Of a stretch of 64,000 nt of DNA, positions 55,967 to 64,000 are shown piece after piece. This DNA comes from Schauerella aestuarii (GTDB lineage: Bacteria > Pseudomonadota > Gammaproteobacteria > Burkholderiales > Burkholderiaceae_B). Both the position numbers and the translations under genes were made by a program. Below the pieces are notes generated by a model, which made no database searches, had not been told where the DNA came from, and saw only the letters and a program-made list of their open reading frames with translations. Each line of letters opens with the position of its first letter. Positions within the stretch are counted from its first letter, which is position 1. The stretch lies in NCBI RefSeq assembly GCF_009866805.1, contig NZ_SIZW01000043.1, forward strand, positions 682,001-746,000, written 5' to 3'.

Positions 55967-57745
55967 GTGGTCGCTGTCAAGAATTCATTGCCGCGCCGCC
56001 AGTTTGATGTGGTGGTCGTTGGCGCCGGCGGAGCCGGCATGCGCTGTTCGCTGCAGTTGGCCCAAGCGGGTCTCTCGGTGGCAGTCCTCTCCAAAGTGTT
56101 CCCGACGCGTTCGCATACGGTTGCGGCGCAAGGCGGTATCGGTGCGTCGCTGGGCAACATGAGCGAAGACAACTGGTACTGGCACATGTACGACACCGTC
56201 AAGGGGTCGGATTGGCTGGGTGACCAGGACGCCATCGAGTTCATGTGCCGCGAGGCCACGAATGCCGTGTACGAGCTCGAGCACATGGGCATGCCGTTCG
56301 ATCGCAACGCCAATGGCACGATTTATCAGCGTCCGTTCGGCGGCCACACTGCCAACTTCGGTGAGAAGCCCGTTCAGCGCGCCTGTGCGGCCGCAGACCG
56401 TACCGGCCACGCCCTGTTGCATACGCTTTACCAGCGCAACGTGTCGGCCCGTACGCAGTTCTTCGTCGAGTGGATGGCCCTCGATCTGCTGCGCAACGAT
56501 GACGGCGACGTCGTCGGCGTGACCGCGCTCGAAATGGAAACCGGTGAGGTCTACATCCTGGAAGCGAAGACGACGGTGCTGGCCACCGGCGGTGCCGGTC
56601 GCATCTGGGCCGCGAGCACGAACGCCTTCATCAATACCGGCGACGGGTTGGGTATGGCGGCACGTGCCGGTTTGCCGTTGCAAGACATGGAATTCTGGCA
56701 GTTCCACCCCACCGGCGTGGCCGGCGCGGGCGTGCTGATCACCGAAGGTGTGCGCGGTGAAGGCGGCATCCTGCTCAACAAGGATGGCGAACGCTTCATG
56801 GAGCGCTATGCGCCCACGCTGAAGGATCTGGCCCCGCGCGACTTCGTGTCGCGCTCGATGGATCAGGAAATCAAGGAAGGCCGCGGTTGCGGTCCCGACG
56901 GCAGCTACGTCGTGCTCAAGCTCGACCACCTGGGCGCCGACGTGATCAACAAGCGCTTGCCGTCGATTCGCGAAATCGCGATGAAGTTCGGCAACGTGGA
57001 CCCGATCAAGGAACCGATCCCCGTCGTGCCCACCATCCACTATCAGATGGGCGGCATTCCGGCCAACTACCACGGTCAGGTGATGTCCACGCTGAACGGC
57101 GAAAGCAAGGTCGTCAATGGCTTGTACGCCATCGGCGAATGCTCGGCCGTCTCGGTGCACGGCGCCAACCGCCTGGGTACGAATTCGCTGCTCGATCTGG
57201 TGGTGTTCGGCCGCGCGGCCGGCAATCACATCGTTGATTCGCACCTCGAACGCCAACGTTCGCATCAGCCCGTGCCGCAAGAGTCGCTCGACTTTTCGCT
57301 GGCCCGCATCGATGCGCTCGAACAGCGCAAGACCGGCGAAAAAACGCAGGACGTGGGTCAGGCGATCCGCAACTCGATGCAGAAGCACTGCGGTGTGTTC
57401 CGCACGGTCGAGATGCTCAAGGAAGGCGAAGTTCAGATCGAAGCCATCTGCGAGCAGGCCAAGAACATCGCGTTCAAGGACAAGTCCAAGGTGTTCAACA
57501 CCGCGCGTATCGAAGCGCTCGAGTTGGAGAACATGACGGAAGTGGCCCGCGCGACGATCCACTCGGCTGCGGCCCGCACTGAAAGCCGTGGCGCGCACGC
57601 GCTGGACGATCACCCGACGCGCGACGACGAGAACTGGCTGAAGCACACGCTGTTCTATTCGGAAGGCAGCCGTCTCGATTACAAACCGGTTCAGATGAAG
57701 CCTTTGACGGTTGATTCCTTCCCGCCCAAGGCACGTACTTTCTAA
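55967..57745 (+). CDS. sdhA: Succinate dehydrogenase flavoprotein subunit
   Basis: A 592-residue flavoprotein that oxidises succinate to fumarate. The FAD dinucleotide site is [20 protein letters not shown]. The FAD-linking His50 lies in [13 protein letters not shown]. Active-site sequence [21 protein letters not shown] and [20 protein letters not shown] are intact. The start is GTG 55967, with GGAG ten bases upstream, 3 bp after sdhD. Flavinylation is expected to be helped by SdhE, encoded downstream. Confidence 0.96.
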   Translation: MVAVKNSLPRRQFDVVVVGAGGAGMRCSLQLAQAGLSVAVLSKVFPTRSHTVAAQGGIGASLGNMSEDNWYWHMYDTVKGSDWLGDQDAIEFMCREATNAVYELEHMGMPFDRNANGTIYQRPFGGHTANFGEKPVQRACAAADRTGHALLHTLYQRNVSARTQFFVEWMALDLLRNDDGDVVGVTALEMETGEVYILEAKTTVLATGGAGRIWAASTNAFINTGDGLGMAARAGLPLQDMEFWQFHPTGVAGAGVLITEGVRGEGGILLNKDGERFMERYAPTLKDLAPRDFVSRSMDQEIKEGRGCGPDGSYVVLKLDHLGADVINKRLPSIREIAMKFGNVDPIKEPIPVVPTIHYQMGGIPANYHGQVMSTLNGESKVVNGLYAIGECSAVSVHGANRLGTNSLLDLVVFGRAAGNHIVDSHLERQRSHQPVPQESLDFSLARIDALEQRKTGEKTQDVGQAIRNSMQKHCGVFRTVEMLKEGEVQIEAICEQAKNIAFKDKSKVFNTARIEALELENMTEVARATIHSAAARTESRGAHALDDHPTRDDENWLKHTLFYSEGSRLDYKPVQMKPLTVDSFPPKARTF

Positions 57746-57758
57746 GCAGGATGCTGGC

Positions 57759-58475
57759 ATGAGCACCAAACGTATCGTGAAGTTCGAGATCTACCGCTAC
57801 GATCCTGACAAGGATGAGCGTCCGTACATGCAGAAGCTCGACGTCGAGCTTCAGCCGACCGACAAGATGTTGCTCGATGCGCTGGTGCGCATCAAGAACG
57901 ACGTCGACGACAGCCTGGCGTTGCGCCGGTCGTGCCGCGAAGGTGTTTGCGGCTCCGACGCCATGAACATCAACGGGAAGAACGGTCTTGCCTGTACCAC
58001 TAACCTGCGTGAGCTGAAGGAACCCATCGTTCTCAAGCCCCTGCCGGGTCTGCCCGTGATCCGCGATCTGATCGTGGACATGACGCACTTCTTCAATCAG
58101 TATCATTCGATCAAGCCCTACCTGATCAACGATACGCCGCCGCCCGAAAAAGAGCGCCTCCAGACTCCGGAAGCGCGCGAAGAGCTCGACGGTCTGTACG
58201 AATGCATTCTGTGCGCGTGCTGCTCCACCTCGTGCCCCTCGTTCTGGTGGAACCCCGACAAGTTCGTGGGTCCTGCCGGTCTGCTGCAGGCCTATCGTTT
58301 CATCGCGGACAGCCGCGACGAGGCGACCGGCCAGCGTTTGGACGACCTTGAAGATCCGTATCGTCTGTTCCGTTGCCACACCATCATGAACTGCGTCGAT
58401 GTCTGTCCCAAGGGTCTGAATCCGACGAAGGCAATCGGCAAGATCAAAGAGTTGATGGTCCGGCGGTCGGTGTGA
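57759..58475 (+). CDS. sdhB: Succinate dehydrogenase iron-sulfur subunit
   Basis: A 238-residue protein with a ferredoxin-like N-terminal domain ([20 protein letters not shown] plus Cys, [2Fe-2S]) and a C-terminal domain with [12 protein letters not shown] and [11 protein letters not shown] ([4Fe-4S] and [3Fe-4S]). It passes electrons from SdhA to quinone. The start is ATG 57759, CAGGA seven bases upstream. It overlaps sdhE by 4 bp. Confidence 0.96.
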   Translation: MSTKRIVKFEIYRYDPDKDERPYMQKLDVELQPTDKMLLDALVRIKNDVDDSLALRRSCREGVCGSDAMNINGKNGLACTTNLRELKEPIVLKPLPGLPVIRDLIVDMTHFFNQYHSIKPYLINDTPPPEKERLQTPEAREELDGLYECILCACCSTSCPSFWWNPDKFVGPAGLLQAYRFIADSRDEATGQRLDDLEDPYRLFRCHTIMNCVDVCPKGLNPTKAIGKIKELMVRRSV

Positions 58476-58750
58476 CGCAGGATTCCGGCGCAAAAAAGCT
58501 TTCGGAGCTGGGCCGTGCGCGTCTGCGTTGGCGGGCGCGTCGCGGCTTGCTGGAAAACGATTTGATCTTTACGCGATATCTGGATGCTTACGAGACTGAG
58601 CTGACGGATGTCGACGTGACTGCCTTGACGCAGTTATTCGAGCTTGGAGACAACGAACTGCTCGACATTCTGCTGAACCGCGCTCAACCCGAAGGTGGAT
58701 TGGATACGCCTTTGATCCATGACATCATCGGCAAGATGCGCGCGCTCTAA
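58472..58750 (+). CDS. sdhE: FAD assembly factor SdhE
   Basis: A 92-residue small helical protein of the SdhE/Sdh5 family that promotes covalent FAD attachment to SdhA. The key motif RGxxE is visible as [11 protein letters not shown] near residues 22-32, followed by [19 protein letters not shown]. The start is GTG 58472, overlapping the sdhB stop (GTGA). The position between sdhB and gltA is the usual one in betaproteobacteria. Too small to be noticed by length alone, but the motif is decisive. Confidence 0.92.
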   Translation: MTQDSGAKKLSELGRARLRWRARRGLLENDLIFTRYLDAYETELTDVDVTALTQLFELGDNELLDILLNRAQPEGGLDTPLIHDIIGKMRAL

Positions 58751-58769
58751 ATTATCTGAGGAAATAACG

Positions 58770-60080
58770 ATGAAATTGTCCGATAAGAAAGCCACCCTAT
58801 CGTTTTCGGATGGCAGCAAGTCCGTAGAGTTTCCCGTGTTTCAAGGCACGGAAGGTCCGGACGTAATCGATATCCGCAAGTTGTACGGCCAGACGGGCAT
58901 GTTCACGTTCGATCCCGGTTTCATGTCGACGGCTGCGTGCGCGTCGGGGATCACCTATATTGACGGCGACAAGGGCGAACTGCTGTATCGCGGTTACCCC
59001 ATCGAAGAGCTCGCGACCAACTGCGACTTCCTCGACATTTGCTACACGATCCTGAACGGCGATCTGCCGAACGCCGAACAAAAGGCAGATTTCGATCATC
59101 AGGTGACCCATCACACGATGGTCAACGAGCAGTTGCATTTCTTCCTGCGCGGCTTCCGTCGCGACGCACACCCGATGGCCGTATTGACGGGTCTGGTGGG
59201 CGCGCTTTCGGCGTTCTATCACGACTCCAACGACATCACGAATCCCCAGCACCGTCACATTTCTGCGATCCGCTTGATCGCCAAAATGCCGACGCTGGTG
59301 GCGATGGCGTACAAGTACTCGCAAGGTCAGCCGTTCATCTATCCGCAGAATGATTTGTCCTACACGGGCAACTTCCTGCGCATGATGTTCGCCACGCCGT
59401 GCGAAGACTACAAGGTCAACGAAGTGGTCGAGCGTGCGCTCGATCGCATCTTCATCCTGCACGCCGACCACGAACAAAACGCATCGACCTCGACGGTGCG
59501 CTTGTGCGGCTCGTCGGGCACGAACCCGTTTGCGGCCATCGCCGCCGGCGTGGCGTGCCTGTGGGGTCCGGCTCACGGTGGCGCCAACGAAGCGTGCCTG
59601 CAAATGCTCGAAGAGCTGCAGGCCAATGGCGGCGTCGAGAAAGTGGGCGAGTTCATGGAGAAGGTGAAAGACAAGAACTCGGGCGTACGCCTGATGGGCT
59701 TCGGTCACCGCGTCTACAAGAACTACGATCCGCGCGCCAAGTTGATGCAACAGACGTGCAAGGAAGTGCTCGAAGCGCTGAACCTGCAAGACGATCCGCT
59801 CTTCAAGCTGGCCATGGAACTCGAGCGCATCGCGCTGGAAGATCCGTACTTCGTGGAACGCAAGCTGTACCCGAACGTCGACTTCTACTCGGGCATCGTG
59901 CAACGCGCGATCGGCATCCCCACGTCGCTCTTCACCGCGATTTTCGCGCTGGCTCGCACGGTGGGCTGGATTGCCCAGTGGAACGAAATGCTGTCGGATC
60001 CCGATTACAAGATCGGCCGTCCGCGTCAGCTGTTTACCGGCCCGGTCACCCGTCCGGTGCCCCCGATGGACAAGCGTTGA
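58770..60080 (+). CDS. gltA: Citrate synthase, type II
   Basis: A 436-residue hexameric-type citrate synthase that makes citrate from acetyl-CoA and oxaloacetate. The catalytic set is visible: His234 in [10 protein letters not shown], His313 in [13 protein letters not shown] and Asp371 in [10 protein letters not shown]. The N-terminal domain (about 1-50) with [18 protein letters not shown] is the type II mark and is absent from the prpC product here. The start is ATG 58770, with GAGGAA upstream. Last gene of the sdh cluster, followed by a terminator. Confidence 0.97.
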   Translation: MKLSDKKATLSFSDGSKSVEFPVFQGTEGPDVIDIRKLYGQTGMFTFDPGFMSTAACASGITYIDGDKGELLYRGYPIEELATNCDFLDICYTILNGDLPNAEQKADFDHQVTHHTMVNEQLHFFLRGFRRDAHPMAVLTGLVGALSAFYHDSNDITNPQHRHISAIRLIAKMPTLVAMAYKYSQGQPFIYPQNDLSYTGNFLRMMFATPCEDYKVNEVVERALDRIFILHADHEQNASTSTVRLCGSSGTNPFAAIAAGVACLWGPAHGGANEACLQMLEELQANGGVEKVGEFMEKVKDKNSGVRLMGFGHRVYKNYDPRAKLMQQTCKEVLEALNLQDDPLFKLAMELERIALEDPYFVERKLYPNVDFYSGIVQRAIGIPTSLFTAIFALARTVGWIAQWNEMLSDPDYKIGRPRQLFTGPVTRPVPPMDKR

Positions 60081-60121
60081 TCCACTGAAATCCGTGCGCG
60101 GCACGCGCGCGAGTCGATGTG

Positions 60122-60152
60122 AAAAACCCGAGGGGGACCTCGGGTTTTTTTA
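60122..60152 (+). terminator. Terminator of the sdh-gltA operon
   Basis: AAACCCGAGG and CCTCGGGTTT form the stem around GGGA, followed by a T-run (ending at 60151). Confidence 0.88.
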
Positions 60153-60217
60153 TGGACGGCGGGTTCTGGATGCAGTGAGGGTGGGCGCCTTTGGTACGGT
60201 TTTGCCCGCGGTTCCGC

Positions 60218-61684
60218 CTATGCGTTGGCTTGCGTCGCAGCTTGCGTGGCGGACTGCGTTGCGGCTTGCGTTGTGGCCGGTGTATTGGCTTCGCGCCATG
60301 CCACCTGCGCCGGGGCTTCGCCCAGCTCCCAGAACACCGACGTCATCATGCGCAATCCCTGTTGCACGATGTTCAGCGGCAAATGCTCGTTTGCGGCGTG
60401 CTGTTTGCAGCCGGGGTACGAGTGGGGGACCCAGATCGTAGGCAGGCCCAGGATCTCGGAGAAGGCGTCATTGGGTACGGTGCCGCCCAGATTGGGCACC
60501 ACCGAAGGTTCGGCGCCGGTGGCCTGCGCGATCGCGTCTTTTATCCATGTGACCCAGGGACTGGCCGGATCAAGACGTGTGGCGGGCGATCCGCGCACGA
60601 TCTTGACGTTGATGTCTGTGTAGCCCGCCTGATCGAGATGGGCACGCAGGATCGATTCGGCCTCGCGCCAGTTCGTGCCCACGACGAAACGCAGTTGTAC
60701 GTGCGCGCTTGCTGATGGCGGAATGGCATTGACCGGTTTGGCGGGATTGCCCGCATGTAACGTGAGCACTTCCAGCGTGTTCCATCCCAGGAGGCGCTCG
60801 GCGGCGGTCAAGCCCGGCTCGCCCCAATCGTCGTCGATACGCTTGCCCAGGCTTTTACTGTCGACGGTGAGCTTGGCCAGCACCTCGCGCACGGGCTCCG
60901 GGATGGCGGGCGGCAGCAAGCCGTCAATTACGATCCGGCCGCGTCCGTCCACCAGCGTGCCGATCGCGTTGGCCAGCAGCACGGCGGGATTCTTCATGAT
61001 GCCGCCCCAGTTGCCCGAATGCAGTCCGCCTTCGCGCAGGTTGCACGAGAGCTCGAAGACGAGCGAGCCACGCGATCCCAAAAAGATCGTCGGCTCGTCG
61101 ATGCTCACGCGGGGGCCATCGGAGGCGATGAATACGTCGGCCGCGAGCGCGTCGCGATGCTGCGCGCACACTTGACGCAGGCCGGGCGAGCTGCGCTCTT
61201 CGCCGAGTTCGAACAAGACTTTGACGTTGTAGCCCAGCTTGCCATGGCGGGCGTCCAGCACCGCGCGCAGGGCTGCGAAATTGATGGTGTGCTGACCTTT
61301 GTTGTCGGCAATGCCGCGGCCGTACCAGGCGCCATCGCGCAGCGTGAGCGTCCAGGGCGACAGGCCGGCTTCCCATTGATCGTCATAACCGGGCACCACG
61401 TCGCCGTGGCCGTAACTCAGCACGGTGAGCGCGTTGGGCGATTCGATACGCTCGGCGAGCAGAAAGGGCGACTGGCCCGCGATCGGGTTGGGCAGATAAG
61501 CACAGGTGAAACCCATCGATTCGAGATCGGGTTGCAGGATGGTCTCGAAGTACGCCATCAATGGCGCGTCATCGGCACCCGGACCGCTCACCGAGGGCAC
61601 GGCCACGCGCCGTGCGAGTTCGCGCTCGAAGCTGCCGTCGGTGAACGTGCGCGCTGCGTGTTCGAATGCCTGTTCTTTACTCAT
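60218..61684 (-). CDS. M20-family metallopeptidase (dipeptidase-like)
   Basis: A 488-residue zinc hydrolase of the M20 family. Metal-site sequences are VLSYGHGDVVPG (His, Asp), GIADNKGQ with the bridging Asp, and the catalytic and ligand glutamates in FELGEERSS. A dimerisation lid lies between about 205 and 370, and the last ligand His is probably in CKQHAANEH. The family cleaves dipeptides or removes N-acyl groups. The C-terminus carries an unusual tail of Ala-Thr-Gln repeats beyond the normal end. It is convergent with gltA. Confidence 0.9.
   Translation of the reverse strand: MSKEQAFEHAARTFTDGSFERELARRVAVPSVSGPGADDAPLMAYFETILQPDLESMGFTCAYLPNPIAGQSPFLLAERIESPNALTVLSYGHGDVVPGYDDQWEAGLSPWTLTLRDGAWYGRGIADNKGQHTINFAALRAVLDARHGKLGYNVKVLFELGEERSSPGLRQVCAQHRDALAADVFIASDGPRVSIDEPTIFLGSRGSLVFELSCNLREGGLHSGNWGGIMKNPAVLLANAIGTLVDGRGRIVIDGLLPPAIPEPVREVLAKLTVDSKSLGKRIDDDWGEPGLTAAERLLGWNTLEVLTLHAGNPAKPVNAIPPSASAHVQLRFVVGTNWREAESILRAHLDQAGYTDINVKIVRGSPATRLDPASPWVTWIKDAIAQATGAEPSVVPNLGGTVPNDAFSEILGLPTIWVPHSYPGCKQHAANEHLPLNIVQQGLRMMTSVFWELGEAPAQVAWREANTPATTQAATQSATQAATQANA
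60228..60275 (-). repeat. Four 12-bp tandem repeats in the peptidase C-terminus
   Basis: The plus strand shows GCTTGCGTCGCA, GCTTGCGTGGCG, GACTGCGTTGCG and GCTTGCGTTGTG in tandem. On the minus strand they encode the Ala/Thr/Gln tail of the M20 peptidase. In-frame 12-bp units can change number without a frameshift. Confidence 0.8.
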
Positions 61685-61784
61685 GCTGTCTGCTCATTGC
61701 CGGTGTGAATCGCAAAGCATCAGGGTAGAGGAAAGCGTGGCCTGTGTCGTTGGGGGATAACCGCAGGTGGCACGCAACCGAACG

Positions 61785-62186
61785 TCAGCGCGTCTTCGAT
61801 CGGCGCGTGCGCGGTTTCGGTTCGACGCCGATGCGTGGGTCGCGTTCGAGGATGAGCGACGTGATCGATGCGGTCGCCGCTTCGAAGCCGGCATCGTGTT
61901 GGCTCACGTAGAGCCATTTGCCCAGTACGGGGTGGGGCTGCAACGCGGGGACGTCGGCAATCAGGGCCGCGTGGCGATCTTGCGATGTGCATACGAGCAC
62001 CCCATTCCAGGGCTCGTCGCGGTCGGCCACGACCACGCACAAGTTGCCGTCGATATAGGCCGCGTCGCAACCGAACATCCGCTTGTGCATGTAAGTCGCA
62101 TCCCGCTCGAAGGCTTCCAGGATCCACGCGAGCGCGCTCTGCCTGGTGCGCGATCGGGCGGCGAGGGGATTGAGGATACCGGCCAC
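61785..62186 (-). CDS. Conserved hypothetical protein, weak TfoX N-domain resemblance
   Basis: A 133-residue soluble protein. The segment MHKRMFGCDAAYIDGNLCVV resembles the beginning of the TfoX/Sxy N-terminal domain (K-x-M-F-G-x-x-G-x-Y), and VLGKWLYVSQHDAGFEA continues a similar fold, but the match is not strong enough to name it. The C-terminus is basic (PKPRTRRSKTR). It lies 6 bp after the exported-protein gene on the same strand, so the two are likely an operon. Function unknown. Confidence 0.75.
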   Translation of the reverse strand: MAGILNPLAARSRTRQSALAWILEAFERDATYMHKRMFGCDAAYIDGNLCVVVADRDEPWNGVLVCTSQDRHAALIADVPALQPHPVLGKWLYVSQHDAGFEAATASITSLILERDPRIGVEPKPRTRRSKTR

Positions 62187-62192
62187 GCTGCG

Positions 62193-62582
62193 CTACTTTT
62201 CGTCCGACACCGACAGCGATCCACCCTGGTTCAGCCGGTTTGCAATCTCGTCGGCCGACCTGCCGCCGAATCCTTGCACGCCTGCCGTGAGCCGCAGGCT
62301 GCTGGATGCGATCGGGCTTTGCACGGTGACGGAGGTGAGCAGTACATCGCCCGCGCGCAAATGAATTCGCTTGCCCACGCGGTTTTTGGTGAACGCGGCC
62401 AGGTCGCGACGGCTTTCGGGCGCAAGGGTCACATCGATCACATCGATAGCGGTGTGCTCATCCTTGGCGGCGACGGCGCTTTTCACTTTGAGCGTGGCGG
62501 TTTCGGCGTGTGCGGGCAGGCCGTGCGTCATCAGTATCGCTGCGGGTAGCGCCAGTGCGAACAACCGTTCTCGAAGGCCCAT
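62193..62582 (-). CDS. Exported protein resembling a lone SecDF P1-head domain
   Basis: A 129-residue secreted protein. A signal peptide ends near GLPAHA, followed by ETATLKV. The remainder has VTLAPESRRDLAAFTKNRVG, then KRIHLRAGDVLLTSVTVQSPI and GGRSADEIANRLNQGGSL. This order (strand, helix with E/S-x-x-x-L-A-x-F-T, V-G-K-R, a Val/Leu-rich strand, then helix ending N-R-L-x-x-G) is that of the periplasmic P1 head domain of SecD. No membrane helices follow, so it is a soluble stand-alone version. The start is ATG 62582 with GAGGA seven bases upstream. Role unknown. Confidence 0.7.
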   Translation of the reverse strand: MGLRERLFALALPAAILMTHGLPAHAETATLKVKSAVAAKDEHTAIDVIDVTLAPESRRDLAAFTKNRVGKRIHLRAGDVLLTSVTVQSPIASSSLRLTAGVQGFGGRSADEIANRLNQGGSLSVSDEK

Positions 62583-62834
62583 CGTCGATTCCTCTTTTGT
62601 GTGATCGTAGACACCAGAAAATAACCGCTACGAGCGGGGCCGGCCACTTTTCGATGATGCCGTTGCTTCCCCTCGCGTTTTGATACGGTCGCAGTGACCG
62701 GCGGCGGCCGTTGATGTACGCAGGACGTATGATTTCAGTGCGCAGGAGATCGGCTCGCATTCCGACGCGCGCGCGATCGGGTGCCGGATTGCACCGTCGC
62801 CCCTTCATGGTTTTCTCCGCCCTTAAAGGATCGC

Positions 62835-64000
62835 ATGACACTGACACGCCATCCGTCGCTGGCCCATTGGGGGGCTTTTACCGCCGTGGTCGACTCAGGC
62901 CGCGTGATCGGTTGCGAACCCTTCGAGGCCGATGCGGCGCCGTCGCCCATGCTGAACTCGATTGCCGAGATGGTGCATTCGCCATTGCGCGTGAAGCGTC
63001 CGGCGGTGCGGCGCGGTTGGCTCAAAGGCAATCGCGATCGCGAAGGCGACACGTACGTCGAGGTGCCGTGGGATGAGGCGCTCGATATGGTGGCCGGCGA
63101 GTTGGCACGCGTGCGGCGCGATTACGGTGCGTCCGGCATCTTTGGCGGTTCATATGGTTGGTCGTCGGCCGGGCGCGTGCATCACGCGCGCAGCCTGATC
63201 CGGCGGTTCCTGTTTCAGGGTGGCGGGTGCGTCGATCAAATCGGCAACTACAGTTGGGGCGCCGCGCAGTTTCTGCTGCCGCATGTGATCGGCACGGCCA
63301 GTCCGGTGAGTGGCGATGTGACGGATTGGGCGAGCGTGCTGCATCACACGCGTGTGATCGTGGCGTTTGGCGGTATGCCGTTGAAAAATGCGCAGGTCAC
63401 CTCCGGTGGGGCGGGGTTGCACAGCTTGCCGGGGTATCTGAAGCAGGCCCGGGAGGCCGGGATCGAACTGGTTGTGGTGAGCCCCACGCGTGCGGATATT
63501 CCATCGGGCATCGAGGCGCAGTGGATATCGATTCGACCCAATACCGACACGGCGCTCATGCTCGGCATGGCGCATACGTTGTTGAACGAATCGCGTCACG
63601 ATGCGGCGTTCGTGCAAACGCATTGTGTCGGTGTCGATACGTGGGCGGCGTATCTGCGCGGTGATAGCGATGGCCAGGTCAAGGATGCGCACTGGGCGTC
63701 GTACATCACGGGCATCCCGGCAGAGGTGATCCGATCGTTGGCGCATCGGGTGAGCGCGCAGCGCAGTCTGCTCACGGCGGCGTGGGCATTGCAGCGTGCC
63801 GAACATGGTGAGCAGCCGTACTGGGCGCTGATCGGGTTGGCGGCGCTGGTGGGGCAGATCGGACTGCCTGGCGGCGGCTTCGCGTTCGGCCATGGGTCGC
63901 TCAACGGGATCGGGCATCCTCACCGTCCCTTGCCGGGGCCGGAGGTGCCGGTGCCGCGCAACCCGGCTGGTCTTGCCATTCCGGTCGCGCGCATTGCCGA
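62835..64000 (+). CDS. Molybdopterin oxidoreductase, BisC/TMAO-reductase type (partial)
   Basis: The frame starts at ATG 62835 (AAAGGA four bases upstream) and is open to the window end; 388 residues are seen. HWGAFTAVVDSGRVIGCEPF and SPLRVKRPAVRRGWL are the start of the DMSO/TMAO/biotin-sulfoxide reductase group, without the Cys residues of an N-terminal Fe-S cluster. GIFGGSYGWSSAGRVHHARS contains the Ser106 region where the molybdenum-liganding serine is expected. VDQIGNYSWGAAQFLLPHV and a pterin-binding stretch (VVSPTRADI) follow. There is no Tat signal, so a cytosolic BisC-like enzyme is more likely than periplasmic TorA. The C-terminal half is missing, so the substrate is not assignable. 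Confidence 0.88.
   Translation, partial: MTLTRHPSLAHWGAFTAVVDSGRVIGCEPFEADAAPSPMLNSIAEMVHSPLRVKRPAVRRGWLKGNRDREGDTYVEVPWDEALDMVAGELARVRRDYGASGIFGGSYGWSSAGRVHHARSLIRRFLFQGGGCVDQIGNYSWGAAQFLLPHVIGTASPVSGDVTDWASVLHHTRVIVAFGGMPLKNAQVTSGGAGLHSLPGYLKQAREAGIELVVVSPTRADIPSGIEAQWISIRPNTDTALMLGMAHTLLNESRHDAAFVQTHCVGVDTWAAYLRGDSDGQVKDAHWASYITGIPAEVIRSLAHRVSAQRSLLTAAWALQRAEHGEQPYWALIGLAALVGQIGLPGGGFAFGHGSLNGIGHPHRPLPGPEVPVPRNPAGLAIPVARIA

Overview
The window is about 64 kb of GC-rich chromosomal DNA from a betaproteobacterium, most likely of the order Burkholderiales. Support comes from a Bug-type solute-binding protein, a DUF2863 protein, an EF-P/EarP rhamnosylation pair, an Ala/Lys-rich histone H1-like protein, a hexameric-type citrate synthase, and the clustering of mdh, prpBCD, a GntR regulator, sdhCDAB-sdhE and gltA. 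I see no rRNA, tRNA, insertion sequence, prophage or CRISPR array. Gene density and codon style are even, so this reads as core or stable accessory chromosome. The genus cannot be fixed from the sequence alone.

Layout. 0-8 kb: the end of galE, a large HPII-type catalase (katE), a PerM/AI-2E transporter overlapping a sirtuin, a GabD-type aldehyde dehydrogenase, a DUF72 protein and a ferritin-like PA2169 protein. 8-14.8 kb: a UvrD-like helicase with a LexA box directly in front of it, an H1-like DNA-binding protein, a second DUF72 protein, a CorA transporter and an SNase-like nuclease. 14.8-21.8 kb: a four-gene peptide-type ABC importer (binding protein with a C-terminal membrane anchor, two permeases, one double ATPase) followed by a DUF1178 protein. 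22-28 kb: an MHS-family transporter, a TonB-dependent receptor with a Fur-like box, and a two-component system. 27.9-31 kb: efp, earP and a DUF2863 gene. 31-43.6 kb: acnA, a Bug protein, a second TonB receptor, a GNAT protein, a Tat-exported PhoX lipoprotein and acnB. 43.7-49.3 kb: a large MscS-type channel and several small or hypothetical genes. 49.4-60.1 kb: prpD-prpC-prpB-mdh on the minus strand, and a divergent GntR/UTRA regulator followed by sdhCDAB-sdhE-gltA on the plus strand. 60.2-64 kb: an M20 peptidase, two small conserved genes and the start of a molybdopterin oxidoreductase cut by the window edge.

How the parts work together. Citrate synthase, two aconitases, succinate dehydrogenase with its flavinylation factor, malate dehydrogenase and the 2-methylcitrate cycle lie within 29 kb. 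The most interesting regulatory signal is a 21-bp element, an 8-bp inverted repeat around the spacer TCTTA, that occurs three times: upstream of acnA, upstream of acnB, and between mdh and the GntR gene. It is very probably the operator of the GntR/UTRA protein and would define a local regulon of TCA-cycle and propionate genes. Other regulatory signals are the LexA box 10 nt before the helicase start and Fur-like boxes before both TonB receptors.
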